DNA of 64,000 nt, from contig JAFGOE010000030.1 in assembly GCA_016926625.1 (NCBI GenBank), forward strand, positions 1 through 64,000, written 5' to 3'. Made by a program: the position numbers and the translations under genes. A model generated the notes under the pieces. It did no database searches. It was given only the letters and a program-made list of their open reading frames with translations, and was not told the DNA's origin. Origin of the DNA: Candidatus Zhuqueibacterota bacterium (lineage in GTDB: Bacteria > Zhuqueibacterota > Zhuqueibacteria > Thermofontimicrobiales > Thiofontviventaceae). Positions 55,785-64,000 of this stretch are shown piece by piece; positions within the stretch are counted from its first letter, which is position 1; each line of letters begins with the position of its first letter.

Positions 55785-57197
55785 TTATTTATTCGGATCG
55801 AGCCAGCGGGTCCATTCGTTGTCGTATAGTTCGCCGCGGGCGTTGGAGTGGACCAGTTCGTATTCACCCCATCCCCGACGATCGACGAAGATGAAATCCA
55901 CGCCGCCCTGAATCGAGAAGAAGTGCCAGATCCGATAGGCACGGGTTTCGTTACCCGACGGAAAGCGCTCGATCTCATCGGGGATGCCGTACATGAGCAG
56001 GATACGGCCTTCGTCGGATCGCCAGCCTTTCTTGAACCCACGAAACTCTTTCTCCGCCGTATACATTCGCGTGAGGTAGCTTTCCCGATATTCATTTTGC
56101 GGCGTGTTGATCGAATCGTCACGTTTTGCCCAAAATTGCGGCATAAACTGTCGTTTCCCTATCAGATCGAGTGTCTTGTATATTGATTGCTCCTCTTTCG
56201 TCGCGATGTATCCTGCTGCCCCGAATTCATTATCGATCTCAGCTTCTTCCATATTATTGTATATCCCCTGCAACATACGCACCGATCGATCGGCCACCAG
56301 TTCAGGCGAAAGCTCTTGTGTCGGCTGGGGTTCTCCCTCAAAATCACCGGGTCGATAGACGAAGAATTTCGACTTCTGCGAAGCCGTTCTGGAGTTAGTC
56401 GAATCGACGACGTCCAACTGCAGAAAATAGGTGCCTGAAGGGAAGGTGATGATGTTGAATCCACCGACTTCAACTGCCGAGTTGCCCGGCTTATGTTTAG
56501 CTCTCGCCGGGAATTTACGAACGAGTTGATCATCGCTGTTGTAAATGCTGTACGTGATCGAGTAAGGCAATTTATCTGCCTCATCGGCCAGTTTCAGATT
56601 GTAGATTTCAACGTAAAACAACAGCATCGGTAATCCCTGTCCGTAGAATCGATCGGTATTTGGGATGATCTGATAGCCATTTTTATAGTACTGATTGTGA
56701 AGCGTATCCGGTCGAATGGACGATGCGAACTGGATATCGCTCATGATAAGCGTGTCAATTGGAAACGCCGTGAGGTCGACGGTGCTTTCGTATTCTTTTG
56801 ATCGTCCTGAATTTTCATCGAGGATGGTCGTCTTTGCTTTATATGAGCCGGGTTTTAAGAAGAAGTGGTTGGTGCTATACAGTTTCTGATTTCCTGTTAA
56901 TTGCTCCAGGCTATCGACATAGTTCGCATTTCGCCACGACCTCTCCATGACGAGCGAATCTTGATCAAAGAAACTGACCGTCACTGAAAATCCGGCTTTG
57001 AATCGATTATTATCTTCGATATATTGCAAGTGATTGGTAAATATAGACACATACCATTCAAGATACAGATAGCCGTTCTCGCTTTTGAAACAAGCGTAAT
57101 CGTAATTAAAATTCATCTCCTTCTGCTCATTATCCTGCGCCAAAGCTATGTTTGCTGTAACCACGATAAGCAGAACGACAAGTTTAATATATCTCAT
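55785..57197 (-). CDS. GWxTD-domain secreted protein
   Basis: I start this at 57197, where GGGAGG lies upstream (470 aa), rather than at TTG 57212, which is part of the Shine-Dalgarno. The signal peptide is YIKLVVLLIVVTANIALA. Beta-sandwich segments are followed by the C-terminal GWxTD domain: RESYLTRMYTAEKEF, GWRSDEGRILLMYGIPDE (Ser for Thr) and YRIWHFFSIQGGVDFIFVD. The family is common in FCB-related phyla and of unknown function. It is monocistronic, downstream of smc in the same direction. Confidence 0.88.
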   Translation of the reverse strand: MRYIKLVVLLIVVTANIALAQDNEQKEMNFNYDYACFKSENGYLYLEWYVSIFTNHLQYIEDNNRFKAGFSVTVSFFDQDSLVMERSWRNANYVDSLEQLTGNQKLYSTNHFFLKPGSYKAKTTILDENSGRSKEYESTVDLTAFPIDTLIMSDIQFASSIRPDTLHNQYYKNGYQIIPNTDRFYGQGLPMLLFYVEIYNLKLADEADKLPYSITYSIYNSDDQLVRKFPARAKHKPGNSAVEVGGFNIITFPSGTYFLQLDVVDSTNSRTASQKSKFFVYRPGDFEGEPQPTQELSPELVADRSVRMLQGIYNNMEEAEIDNEFGAAGYIATKEEQSIYKTLDLIGKRQFMPQFWAKRDDSINTPQNEYRESYLTRMYTAEKEFRGFKKGWRSDEGRILLMYGIPDEIERFPSGNETRAYRIWHFFSIQGGVDFIFVDRRGWGEYELVHSNARGELYDNEWTRWLDPNK

Positions 57198-57389
57198 TTG
57201 TGAACCTCCCAAAAAATATGATAGTAACGAGGAGCGTTACATTAAATATTCGATATCCGTCTTCAGCAAAGATCCAAATCGACTAAAACTATCACAGCAG
57301 ATTGTTTTATAAACAAGCCCCATTCACTCCTCATTGTTTTCTCAGCATACCGGGTACGAGGCTTCAACCATGTATTTGAGACGTCGTGG

Positions 57390-60300
57390 TCAGTCCATTT
57401 TTACGGATACGACTTTCGATATACCCGGTTCCTCCATGGTTATTCCGTAAAGACAATCAGCGGATTTCATTGTCATTTTATTATGGGTAACGATCAGGAA
57501 CTGGGTTTCTTTCGAGAAATTTCGAACCGTTTCGGTGAACCGTTTGATGTTGTTATCGTCCAACGGTGCATCCACTTCATCGAGGATACATATAGGACTC
57601 GGTTTCACCAGATAGATCGCGAACAATAATGAGATGGCCGTCAGCGCCTTCTCACCTCCGGACAGCAGCGTTAATGAGGTGGGCCGTTTCCCCTTGGGAT
57701 TCGCCACGATCTCGATGTCGGCTTCCAGCGGATCCTCTGATGCGGCCAGGATCAACTCCGCCTGGCCATCTGCAAAAAATTGTGTGAACACTTTGTTGAA
57801 ATTATGTCGAATATTTTCGAACACATCCAGAAATTTTTCGTTCGCCGTCTTGTTTATATGCTCGATCGTCTCATTCAGGTTCTGTTTCGCCTTGATCAGA
57901 TCGTCTCGTTGTTTATTGAGAAAATCGAAGCGCTCCTTTTCCGAATCGTACTCTTTTAACGCCAGTAAATTGACTGGTTCCAGCGCCTTGAGACGGCTCT
58001 TCAGTCGTTCGATCTCGACCGAATCCTGATCAAGGTCATACTGGTCATCGATTTCGGTCACCGTCAGATCATGACCATACTCCTCACCGATGCGACGATA
58101 CAGTGTGTCCGCGTTCAGTTTTAATTCAGCAACTCTCAATTCTTTTTCATGAATGAATTCGGAAATAGTTTCTTTATTATTGCGTAATTGTCGAATAAAT
58201 TTTTCTTTTTGTTCGATATTCTCATTCAGCGCCGTTCGCTTCTCCTCGTTGGAGCGAACGAACGATTCCAGTTTCTCCTTTTCGTCGTAATCATCGACAA
58301 GCAGGGTGCTGAGTTCATCGATTCGTTCGGTCAGACTATCGGATTGCGTTTGATTTTCTTGAAATTCCTTTTGTTTACTGGTGATGGAATGTTCGCTGGT
58401 CGCTATGAATTGTGTCGTTCGTTCAAGCTCATGGCGCATATTCTTTTCATCGTTCTGTATCTGAATGAGGGTGAGGTTCAATTCATGCACATGTTGCGCC
58501 AATGTCTCACGTTCTATCTCCATACGGGTGATCTCGGAGGAGAAGCCAGATATTTTCTCCTCGTTGGTTAGCTGTAATTTTTTTTCGTTCTCGATCAGTC
58601 CAGTCAGTTCGACGATATTCACATTCGTGGTTTCGATTTTTTGATCGAACTGAACGATCTCTCGTTCTAATTTTTCGGCCTGCTGCTTGTTCGAGTCGCG
58701 TTTGTACTCATGTTCGGAGATCGATAATCGGATGGCGGACAGGTCTTTATTCAATTCTGCCATCTCTTCTTCCAGTGTTTCCCGGCTCTCGGTGTAATCG
58801 CGCAGCGCGTTATCCAGGTCGTTCTTCGATTTTTCGGACGCGGATAATTGGCTCTCTAAATCGCGCAGATCCTGTCTCAATTTGTGCAATTGGTCTTTAC
58901 GTCCGATAAATCCGGTATCATCGCGCGAATGTTTTCCCCCGCGTATCGTCCCCATCGCCGAGATCATATCGCCGTTGGTGGTCACGATACCGATATGATA
59001 CTTTTCCGAGAGTTCGGTGTAACTTCGATTTAATCCGCCATCATCCACCACCAGGCAGTCGCCCAGCAGAACTCTGATGAGCGGTTTAAAGCGATCATCG
59101 ACCGTGACGAGTTCGTCGGCCCAGCCCACCACGTGCCCGGAGACGGATGAGAGATCGTAATCTGAGTGGGATTGTTCCTGATTGGCGAAATGATTCAAGG
59201 GTAAAAATGTAACGATACCTTTTTTCGTGTCATGCAGGTTTCTAATGCCCACGAACGCCTGTTCATGGTCGGTCGCCAGCAGATAAGTAGCGGCTTCACA
59301 CAGGATCGATTCGATGGCGAGACGGTATCGATCGTCGATGGATATGATATCGGCAACGGTTCCGGGGTACCCCGACTGGTCCACCATGAGGTGTCGCACC
59401 CCTTCAGGGTAATCGGAGTAGGTATCAAGCATTTTCTGAGTGATCGCCGTCTGGTGTCGAATCGATTCGATGCGGCTTTTTGTTTCGATGATTGATTCTT
59501 TCACGTTCTCCAGCTTAGCGGATGTCGAGGTGAGTTCGTTTTTTACGCGTTCCAGTTCGTTGCTTATTTTTTTATGTTCATCTTGCTTTAGCCGACTCTG
59601 CTTATTCATTTTTTGAACCGCGTCGTCCAGAGTATCGTAGCTCTGGTAACAAGCATCCCGTTCCTTATGTATCTCATCGATGCGACTGGCGTAGTGCTCC
59701 AGGGATGCCTTGAGATGTTCTATTTGGCCCTGACGTTGCGAAACTGTATCCAGCAGCCTCAATTTCTCGGTCTCCATCTCCTTTGCCTGCTGACGTTTCG
59801 CCTGCAGCTGTTGCTCCATGGCTGCTAATTTGTCGCGTTCCGAGCTATAGTTTTCATTCTGGTGGCGGACTTTAGTCTCGGCCTCGCTGAGATTCAGCGT
59901 TAATTTTTCGGAGTTATCCTTTTGACTCTTAAGCTGTTCGGTGATGTCGACGATTTCCCGCTGCAGGCGTTCGTTGTTGACCTTGATCGATTTGATGCGT
60001 TCGCGGCTGACAAGGATCTCCTCCTCACGTTTACGGATGATCTCGTTGATTTTGTTCAAGTTGCCCTGAGATTCTCGCAGCGTTTGTTCCAGGTGGATGA
60101 GTTCGGTTTTCAGCGATTCGAGCTCTGCTTCCTTAAATGATGTCTCCGCGGAGCCGCTCTCCCTGTCGCGGCGCATCTCTTCGAGGCTGCTGCGCAGGGG
60201 ATTGAGTTCGTTGTGAATGGTGCTGTAACGAAAGGTGGCGACCCGCAGATCGAGTTCTTTCAGTTGTTCCCTGATCTCCTGATAGCGCTGAGCCCGACGC

Positions 60301-60926
60301 ACCTGGCGTTTGAGTGAATTCACTTTGGAGCCGACTTCGGTGATAATGTCCTCGAGGCGGATCAGGTCGTTTTCCGTGGATTCGAGTTTTCGGAAGGTGA
60401 TGCGTCGCCGTTGTTTATATTTTGTCACGCCTGCTGCCTCCTCGAAAATGCGTCGTCTCTCCTCCGGCTTCCCGCTGAGTATCGATTCGACCATTTTTAA
60501 TTCGATGACCGAATAGGCGTCCGGCGCAATGCCGGTGTCCATCAACAGGTTCGTGATGTCTTTTAATCGCGATACCTGGTTATTGATGAGATACTGACTC
60601 TCGCCGGAGCGGAACAGACGGCGGGTGATAACGACTTCCGAGTATTCAACGGGCAGTATATTGCGGGTGTTCTGTATGGTCAGAGAGACTTCGGCCATTC
60701 CCATGGGTTTGAGCGTCCTGGTGCCGTTGAAGATGACGTTTTCCATCCGATCGCTTCTCAGTATGCCTGCTTTTTGTTCGCCGAGCACCCAGCGAATGGC
60801 ATCAACGACGTTGCTCTTGCCGCATCCATTGGGACCGACGATTGCGATGATACCATCGGAGAAGACGAAATCCGTTTTTTTTGCGAACGACTTGAAGCCG
60901 ACGATTTTGAGTTTATCTAAGTACAT
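57390..60926 (-). CDS. smc: Chromosome segregation protein SMC
   Basis: This 1178-aa condensin subunit has N-terminal Walker [10 protein letters not shown] and arms of coiled coil (about 165-500 and 680-1015). Its hinge ([33 protein letters not shown]) is intact. The C-terminal head has signature [11 protein letters not shown] and Walker [14 protein letters not shown]. Length is standard. ScpA and ScpB are not in the window. AGGGAAC precedes the ATG. Confidence 0.97.
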   Translation of the reverse strand: MYLDKLKIVGFKSFAKKTDFVFSDGIIAIVGPNGCGKSNVVDAIRWVLGEQKAGILRSDRMENVIFNGTRTLKPMGMAEVSLTIQNTRNILPVEYSEVVITRRLFRSGESQYLINNQVSRLKDITNLLMDTGIAPDAYSVIELKMVESILSGKPEERRRIFEEAAGVTKYKQRRRITFRKLESTENDLIRLEDIITEVGSKVNSLKRQVRRAQRYQEIREQLKELDLRVATFRYSTIHNELNPLRSSLEEMRRDRESGSAETSFKEAELESLKTELIHLEQTLRESQGNLNKINEIIRKREEEILVSRERIKSIKVNNERLQREIVDITEQLKSQKDNSEKLTLNLSEAETKVRHQNENYSSERDKLAAMEQQLQAKRQQAKEMETEKLRLLDTVSQRQGQIEHLKASLEHYASRIDEIHKERDACYQSYDTLDDAVQKMNKQSRLKQDEHKKISNELERVKNELTSTSAKLENVKESIIETKSRIESIRHQTAITQKMLDTYSDYPEGVRHLMVDQSGYPGTVADIISIDDRYRLAIESILCEAATYLLATDHEQAFVGIRNLHDTKKGIVTFLPLNHFANQEQSHSDYDLSSVSGHVVGWADELVTVDDRFKPLIRVLLGDCLVVDDGGLNRSYTELSEKYHIGIVTTNGDMISAMGTIRGGKHSRDDTGFIGRKDQLHKLRQDLRDLESQLSASEKSKNDLDNALRDYTESRETLEEEMAELNKDLSAIRLSISEHEYKRDSNKQQAEKLEREIVQFDQKIETTNVNIVELTGLIENEKKLQLTNEEKISGFSSEITRMEIERETLAQHVHELNLTLIQIQNDEKNMRHELERTTQFIATSEHSITSKQKEFQENQTQSDSLTERIDELSTLLVDDYDEKEKLESFVRSNEEKRTALNENIEQKEKFIRQLRNNKETISEFIHEKELRVAELKLNADTLYRRIGEEYGHDLTVTEIDDQYDLDQDSVEIERLKSRLKALEPVNLLALKEYDSEKERFDFLNKQRDDLIKAKQNLNETIEHINKTANEKFLDVFENIRHNFNKVFTQFFADGQAELILAASEDPLEADIEIVANPKGKRPTSLTLLSGGEKALTAISLLFAIYLVKPSPICILDEVDAPLDDNNIKRFTETVRNFSKETQFLIVTHNKMTMKSADCLYGITMEEPGISKVVSVKMD

Positions 60927-61068
60927 GTTCCCTGTTCTAAATGCTGGTGATTAAAAACGAAAGTAGACTATATTTTTTCTATACGCGCGTCTCTTTGCGC
61001 TGTGGCATATCGCGCCCGATAAGCTCCTTTACTGAAAAATTTATTCGGATAAGCTTATAAGATGCAGT

Positions 61069-61097
61069 ATAATACTAATTTTTTTTTAAATAGTCAA
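61069..61097 (-). promoter_or_regulatory. Promoter of smc
   Basis: On the minus strand TTGACT-17-TATTAT, with the predicted start near 61062 and a leader of about 136 nt. The rest of the 432-nt divergent gap to 61358 shows nothing else I can support. Confidence 0.75.
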
Positions 61098-61358
61098 TCT
61101 TAAAATAGAAACTTTTACTTGCAGTCGTTGTTTAAATGAATTATGTTTAAGGTTAAATATGTCCGCGATTAATTTTTTACGTTATGAGTTGGATAGTAAA
61201 ATTGGCAGATTATTTGAATCTGCAGCGCGGAACAAAACAACAACCCGCTGAAGTGTGACGGTGTCGTGACGGTTTATCAGATCACGCGATGGGTAGAACC
61301 ACGCAACACCGATGGCGGGTGAGACGAGAAGGAAAGACATTCGATTGGAATTGAGTAT

Positions 61359-62186
61359 ATGAAGACGAACATGGCACAGAAGTACAAATATTCGAGCATC
61401 GAAGAGTGGCCGATTCAGATCTATAGAGGCGGAGTTCGGCTGATCGGTATGATGCATCATCCGGATGAATCGCATGGTAATTATCCGGCGGTGATGTTAT
61501 TACACGGGTTCACCGGGCATAAATCTGAGAGCCATTTTTTATTTACGCGATTGGCCAGGGCGTTGGCGAGTTCAGGTGTGTTGGCGTTGCGATTTGATTT
61601 CGCCGGCAGCGGGGACAGTGATGGCAATTTCAGGGACATGACGATCGAATCCGAACTGGATGATGCGAGGGCAGCGTTCGCGTATCTATCCGATCATCAT
61701 TGTATCGACCGTGATCGAATCGGTGTTCTGGGTTTAAGCCTGGGTGGTTGTGTCGCTTCGTTATTGGCAGGGGAGACGGAGACTATTAAATCGCTTGCTC
61801 TGATCTCGGCGATAGCTCATCCGAAACAGATTTTCTCCCGTTATACGGACATGTTTCCGAAAATGGTGGATAAGGACGGCCGCTGGTACATCGATCGCAA
61901 CGGCTTTCCGGTCGGTGACACATTCTTCCATAATTTATCGCGAATGAAGCCTCTGGATAAGATTGCCGGCTACAAGAATCCGGCGCTGATCATTCATGGC
62001 AAGGACGATCTGGTTGTTCCGGTCACTGAAGCCCAGGCCTATGCGGACGTGCTGACTGCCCGGAACGGTGATTCATTGACCGAGGTGGAATTCGTCGATG
62101 GGGCGGACCATGTGTTTGCGAGCATGCGGCTGAGCGCTGAACTCATCGATCGAATTGTCGACTGGTTCTTAGACACGCTATTGTAA
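61359..62186 (+). CDS. Alpha/beta hydrolase (esterase-like)
   Basis: This 275-aa enzyme has the oxyanion strand LLHGFTGHKSE, nucleophile elbow GLSLGG (Ser near 129), acid in HGKDDLVVP and base His in DGADHVF. This is the serine hydrolase triad of the feruloyl-esterase-like/acyl-CoA-thioesterase-like branch. No signal peptide is visible, so it is cytoplasmic. The substrate is unknown. Confidence 0.9.
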   Translation: MKTNMAQKYKYSSIEEWPIQIYRGGVRLIGMMHHPDESHGNYPAVMLLHGFTGHKSESHFLFTRLARALASSGVLALRFDFAGSGDSDGNFRDMTIESELDDARAAFAYLSDHHCIDRDRIGVLGLSLGGCVASLLAGETETIKSLALISAIAHPKQIFSRYTDMFPKMVDKDGRWYIDRNGFPVGDTFFHNLSRMKPLDKIAGYKNPALIIHGKDDLVVPVTEAQAYADVLTARNGDSLTEVEFVDGADHVFASMRLSAELIDRIVDWFLDTLL

Positions 62187-62335
62187 ACGATCGTTTCGGT
62201 GAATCCGGAGTGTAAGGGGCCTTGTTTTGAATAGAACAGGGGTAACGTCTGTGTCGATGTTGAAGGCGGATTTGCTACGGTGAGGATCTTTTTAGAAAAA
62301 ATGTCATAATCGACTCATATTTTTTATCTTTTTAC

Positions 62336-62364
62336 TTGACACTGATATAAAATTACTGTAATTT
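62336..62364 (+). promoter_or_regulatory. Promoter of the ECF sigma gene
   Basis: TTGACA, 17-nt spacer, TAATTT, with the predicted start near 62371. Unlike many ECF genes this looks vegetative, not autoregulated. Confidence 0.65.
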
Positions 62365-62408
62365 TTATGATATGCATATTGTAATTAACGGGCTTCGGAG
62401 AGTCGAGC

Positions 62409-62987
62409 ATGGCGTGTGAGAAAGAAGATAAATCCGAAATTCAGCGGGCGTTGGAAGGCGATCAGCAAGCTTACACGTTGATCCTCAAACGTTATCGTGC
62501 CACGATTTATAATCTGATCTATAAGATGGTACGAAACAGGGAGGAGACGGAAGATCTGGTGCAGGAAGCGTTTATCAAGGCGTTCGCATCGCTCGATTCG
62601 TTTAATGAGGAGTACGCTTTCTCCACCTGGTTATACAAGATAGCGATCAACAATTGTATCGATCATTTTCGTAAACGGCGGTTAAAGACATTTTCGATCG
62701 ACACGCCCATACAGTCGCGTGACGGTGAGATAACGCGGGAGTTTTCAGACTCCACGTTTTCGCCGGACAACAAGATATTATCCAGGGAGAAGAACGAGCT
62801 GATCGCGGAGGCGATCGAAAAGTTGCCGGAGAAGTATCGCACGTCGATACTGCTGAGGCATAAGGAAGAGCGTTCGTACGAAGAGATCAGTCAGATATTG
62901 GGGATTCCGCTCGGTACGGTCAAGGCGAGGATCTTCAGGGCGAGGGAGATGTTGAAGAAGGAATTGAAAGGCACACTGCTCCCGTGA
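62409..62987 (+). CDS. ECF RNA polymerase sigma factor (RpoE-like)
   Basis: This 192-aa group IV sigma factor has region 2 (VRNREETEDLVQEAFIKAFASLDSF..FSTWLYKIAINNCIDHFRKRR) and region 4 (LPEKYRTSILLRHKEERSYEEISQILGIPLGTVKARIFRAREMLKKEL). No anti-sigma factor follows; the next gene is a small membrane protein without a zinc anti-sigma motif. Its regulon is unknown. Confidence 0.94.
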   Translation: MACEKEDKSEIQRALEGDQQAYTLILKRYRATIYNLIYKMVRNREETEDLVQEAFIKAFASLDSFNEEYAFSTWLYKIAINNCIDHFRKRRLKTFSIDTPIQSRDGEITREFSDSTFSPDNKILSREKNELIAEAIEKLPEKYRTSILLRHKEERSYEEISQILGIPLGTVKARIFRAREMLKKELKGTLLP

Positions 62988-63009
62988 GGCGAAGATTTTA
63001 AATTAATAC

Positions 63010-63038
63010 TTGACTATTTAAAATTATTTACGTATATT
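63010..63038 (+). promoter_or_regulatory. Promoter of the DUF3098-like gene, nearly leaderless
   Basis: TTGACT, 17-nt spacer, TATATT. The -10 ends 10 nt before the ATG, so the leader is only about 4 nt and there is no Shine-Dalgarno. Confidence 0.65.
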
Positions 63039-63048
63039 TAGCGCTGTC

Positions 63049-63315
63049 ATGGCAAAAAAAGTAGAGCGAAAAATAAGAGAAAAGAAAGAGCGGGCCAAAA
63101 AGAGCGTATTCCCGCTCACGCGTGAGAACTATTACCTGTTTGGTATCGGCATACTGGTCATCATTCTGGGTAATATCTCGCTAATGCAGGGTCCTGCGGA
63201 CAGTTTCTGGTCGCTAACATTTGCGCCGATACTTTTGGTGCTAGGGTACTGTGTGATCATACCGGTTTCTATACTATACAAGAAAAAGTTAAGTCAAGAG
63301 AAATCGGGCGATTAG
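63049..63315 (+). CDS. Small two-helix membrane protein (DUF3098-like)
   Basis: This 88-aa protein has a highly basic N terminus (KKVERKIREKKERAKK) and two transmembrane helices (YLFGIGILVIILGNISLM and FAPILLVLGYCVIIPVSILY). The layout and FPLTRENYYLFGIGI start resemble DUF3098 of Bacteroidota. Function is unknown. The stop codon lies inside the 5' end of tRNA-Val (10-nt overlap), so the tRNA may be processed from the same transcript. Confidence 0.8.
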   Translation: MAKKVERKIREKKERAKKSVFPLTRENYYLFGIGILVIILGNISLMQGPADSFWSLTFAPILLVLGYCVIIPVSILYKKKLSQEKSGD

Positions 63316-63380
63316 CTCAGTTGGTTTAGAGTGCCTGCCTTACAAGCAGGATGTCACTGGTTCGAGTCCAGTATCGCCCA
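63306..63380 (+). tRNA. tRNA-Val (anticodon TAC)
   Basis: Acceptor stem GGGCGAT/ATCGCCC, anticodon stem CTGCC..GGCAG-like arm with loop CTTACAA (anticodon TAC), T loop TTCGAGT. CCA is not encoded. It overlaps the end of the upstream CDS and is 32 nt before tRNA-Asp. Confidence 0.95.
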
Positions 63381-63412
63381 CACGATGTTGATAAAACTCG
63401 AAAATTAGATGT

Positions 63413-63486
63413 GGGGTCGTGGTGCAGTTGGTTAGCACATCGGCCTGTCAAGCCGAAGGTCGCGGGTTCGAGCCCCGTCGGCCCCG
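63413..63486 (+). tRNA. tRNA-Asp (anticodon GTC)
   Basis: Acceptor stem GGGGTCG/CGGCCCC (one G-T wobble), anticodon loop CTGTCAA (anticodon GTC), T loop TTCGAGC, discriminator G. CCA is not encoded. Confidence 0.95.
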
Positions 63487-63492
63487 CACTTT

Positions 63493-63520
63493 AAAGGCTA
63501 TCCGTTAGATAGCCTTTTTT
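63493..63520 (+). terminator. Terminator after the tRNA pair
   Basis: AAAGGCTATC-CGTTA-GATAGCCTTTTTT: perfect stem with T6 tail. Confidence 0.9.
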
Positions 63521-63538
63521 ATTCTAAAGGATAGAACC

Positions 63539-64000
63539 ATGTCGGCCGATGACATATTCTATACAGTTGATAACGTTTATGAAGCGGAGATAAAGGTCAA
63601 AGCATCCCGTTTCATCGGGACGATCGCTCCGGCTGTTTCTGTTGAGGAAGCAGAGTCTTTTGTCCATCACATCGCCAAAACGTATTATGATGCCACTCAC
63701 CATTGTTACGCCTTTCGCATCAGAACCGTGACACAGCCCTATGAACGTTTCAGCGATGCCGGAGAGCCGGCAGGAACTGCGGGTCCGCCCATCATGGATG
63801 TATTGCGAGGCAGGGAGTTGATAAACGTCGCGGTTGTGGTGACCCGGTATTTTGGCGGCACGAAACTGGGGAAGGGGGGGCTGGTGCGTGCGTATCGCGA
63901 CTGCACCATTGAGGCGATCGGATCGGCGAGGATAGTACAGCAGGTTGATTATCAACCGGTCAGTCTCAGGTTCGATTACGAATGGACCGGCCAGGTGATG
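63539..64000 (+). CDS. YigZ/IMPACT family protein (truncated by window end)
   Basis: This open frame is absent from the track because it runs off the window; 154 codons are visible. MSADDIFYTVDNVYEAEIKVKASRFIG, ATHHCYAFRI, RFSDAGEPAGTAGPPI and VVVTRYFGGTKLGKGGLVRAY are the UPF0029/YigZ N-domain motifs. The family relates to ribosome/translation-associated IMPACT proteins; the bacterial role is unclear. AAAGGA lies 7 nt before the ATG. The C-terminal domain starts near the end and is incomplete. Confidence 0.92.
   Translation, partial: MSADDIFYTVDNVYEAEIKVKASRFIGTIAPAVSVEEAESFVHHIAKTYYDATHHCYAFRIRTVTQPYERFSDAGEPAGTAGPPIMDVLRGRELINVAVVVTRYFGGTKLGKGGLVRAYRDCTIEAIGSARIVQQVDYQPVSLRFDYEWTGQVM

Overview
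This is a bacterial chromosome window of moderate GC with long AT-rich intergenic gaps. Diderm, FCB-like ancestry (KSB1, Calditrichota, Ignavibacteria or Marinimicrobia type) is suggested by four things: a GWxTD-domain protein, a secreted cohesin/dockerin protein ending in a LYQNYPNPFN-type sorting tail, a short primary sigma factor lacking region 1.1, and a DUF3098-like membrane protein. This placement is inference. The clearest vegetative promoters read TTGACA/TTGACT-17-TATATT or TATTAT, and two of them place the start codon at or within a few bases of the predicted transcription start. At least two strong sigma-54 type -24/-12 sites are also present.

Layout. 0-9 kb: tRNA-Glu, a small membrane protein, corrinoid adenosyltransferase, a 17-repeat SH3b envelope protein, and the cohesin/dockerin protein. 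8.7-13 kb: acyl-CoA synthetase, EF-G2-type GTPase and HIT hydrolase in one leftward operon, divergent from rpsT. 13.5-17.7 kb: an unusual three-gene operon of lytic transglycosylase, a 550-aa protein, and an FtsZ with archaeal-type signatures. The FtsZ carries a C-terminal CheA-P1/Hpt-like helical domain without the phospho-accepting His, and the 550-aa protein appears to carry two more such domains. 17.9-25.5 kb: orphan ParA and single-domain response regulator behind a sigma-54 promoter with a twin-palindrome enhancer, then an NtrC-type activator, two histidine kinases and a PleD-type diguanylate cyclase, all leftward. 25.5-28.5 kb: gcvPB and a TonB-like AgmX/PglI protein.

28.7-35.3 kb is a housekeeping block: rplM-rpsI-rpsB-tsf-pyrH-frr, with a candidate S2 leader before rpsB, then pyrR-pyrB-pyrC. 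35.5-42.3 kb holds a structured transcribed leader, a coiled-coil microprotein, a TolB-like lipoprotein, murE (meso-DAP type), a parvulin lipoprotein and a PHP hydrolase. 42.3-53.6 kb, leftward, holds a Nudix hydrolase, membrane protein, zinc dipeptidase, sigA, an RsbW-like kinase, a beta-barrel candidate, DUF502, a DivIC/FtsB protein, eno, and a two-domain prenol kinase fusion. 53.6-54.0 kb has two pairs of DnaA boxes flanking very AT-rich DNA. It is a candidate replication origin, and most genes to its left, including the highly expressed ones, are transcribed away from it. 54-64 kb holds a pseudo-receiver/DUF4388 protein, a sigma-54-driven pilin-like gene, the GWxTD protein, smc, an alpha/beta hydrolase, an ECF sigma factor, tRNA-Val, tRNA-Asp and a truncated YigZ-family gene.

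The most novel candidate system is the 13.5-25.5 kb signalling and cytoskeleton island: a tubulin-family GTPase fused to a non-phosphorylatable Hpt fold, a partner with the same fold, a peptidoglycan-cleaving enzyme, a ParA ATPase and a sigma-54 two-component circuit.
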